From VAZQ01 sp963835165 (lineage in GTDB: Bacteria; Pseudomonadota; Alphaproteobacteria; Rhizobiales; Xanthobacteraceae): a DNA stretch of 64,000 nt. Position numbers and translations under genes: made by a program. The stretch spans positions 124,001-188,000 of the forward strand of contig CAWIGD010000052.1 of assembly GCA_963835165.1 (NCBI GenBank). The letters are read 5' to 3'. Position 1 is the first letter of the stretch. Every line of letters starts with the position of its first letter. The notes under the pieces were generated by a model. The model searched no databases and was not told the origin of the DNA. It saw only the letters and a program-made list of their open reading frames with translations. Shown here piece after piece: positions 63,739-64,000 of the stretch.

Positions 63739-64000
63739 TCACGGCAGGCAGGCCTTGAGGAAGGCGACGAGTTGCGGGGAGGCGATCACGGTCGCCGCCG
63801 GGTTGGCCGCCGGTTCCTTGCGATGCATGAAGCCGTGCTCGGCGTCCGGATAGTATTGCCAGATGGTGGGCGCCGCACGCTTGTGCAGCGCCTCCTTGAG
63901 CGCTGCATAGGTCTCCACGCTGGCGACGTGATCGTGGCCGGGCTGGACGATGTGCACGGGGCAGCGGATGTCGGCGGCAAGCGCGATCGCGTCCTGCTCC
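63739..64000 (-). CDS. dienelactone hydrolase family protein, C-terminal part only
   Basis: The frame is open to the window edge, so the N-terminus lies beyond 64000. The visible 86 residues include IRCPVHIVQPGHDHVASVET (the acid Asp of the triad) and YPDAEHGFMHR (the catalytic His), ending KACLP. The family hydrolyses dienelactones and related esters in aromatic and haloaromatic breakdown. It lies 48 bases upstream of the acyl-CoA dehydrogenase start on the same strand. Confidence 0.87.
   Translation of the reverse strand, partial: EQDAIALAADIRCPVHIVQPGHDHVASVETYAALKEALHKRAAPTIWQYYPDAEHGFMHRKEPAANPAATVIASPQLVAFLKACLP

Noticed and set aside
1..64000. tRNA, rRNA, integrase or transposase genes
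   Set aside because: I looked for typical motifs on both strands while reading and found none that I could support; a tRNA scan and an IS search would settle this.

Overview
The window is GC-rich and gene-dense and looks like a chromosome segment of an alphaproteobacterium of the order Hyphomicrobiales (Bradyrhizobium / Xanthobacteraceae-like). The grounds are tandem ABC substrate-binding genes with the RRREFITLLGG Tat start, many Bug/TctC receptors, a DUF3551 gene, and GC-rich extragenic palindromes of the kind common in that order. This placement is an inference from family content, not from a marker gene. No rRNA, tRNA, CRISPR array, integrase or transposase was seen.

Layout. 1-5080: Bug receptor (5' partial), polysaccharide-deacetylase-like protein, pirin, FlK-type thioesterase and a PQQ-type sugar dehydrogenase lipoprotein. 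5187-10617 (minus): a seven-bladed copper-propeller protein resembling nitrous-oxide reductase or thiocyanate dehydrogenase but lacking a CuA domain, with its own FtsX-type ABC permease, an ATPase carrying an extra membrane/periplasmic domain, and a membrane J-like protein. 11223-15942 (minus): a sugar/polyol-type ABC importer interrupted by a four-copy 89-bp tandem repeat. 16197-20739: two amidohydrolase/Bug-receptor pairs. 20886-23084: DUF2304, glycosyltransferase 2 and a methyltransferase. 23262-28215: a complete Liv-type importer. 28509-31263: an IorAB-like molybdenum hydroxylase. 31644-37231: CocE/NonD hydrolase, iron-type ABC permease and receptor without an ATPase, and a MaoC dehydratase. 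37561-40480: two more Bug receptors. 40486-47748: a segment bounded by a 71-bp direct repeat, holding four overlapping TrpX-like receptor genes, the stump of a fifth, and an HxlR regulator divergent from an FAD oxidase. 48053-50528: haloalkane dehalogenase (DhaA-like) divergent from a MocR regulator, with a palindrome between them. 50644-57873: hydrolase, carboxymuconolactone-decarboxylase-like protein, aminotransferase, and CoA-thioester genes (epimerase-like VOC, CaiB, crotonase-like), then a PncC/CinA-C protein. 57903-60482: Spy-like protein, response regulator and histidine kinase. 60658-64000: SsuA-like receptor, class II aldolase, acyl-CoA dehydrogenase and a dienelactone hydrolase (3' part only).

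Taken together this is a scavenging and catabolic region: many receptors for small acids, peptides or polyols, coupled to enzymes of CoA-thioester, aromatic-acid and possibly halo-organic metabolism. The copper-propeller operon is the best candidate for an under-described system. At least nine otherwise intact genes carry single-base frameshifts. That pattern suggests residual sequencing errors in a draft or metagenome assembly more than true gene decay, and those genes are marked accordingly.
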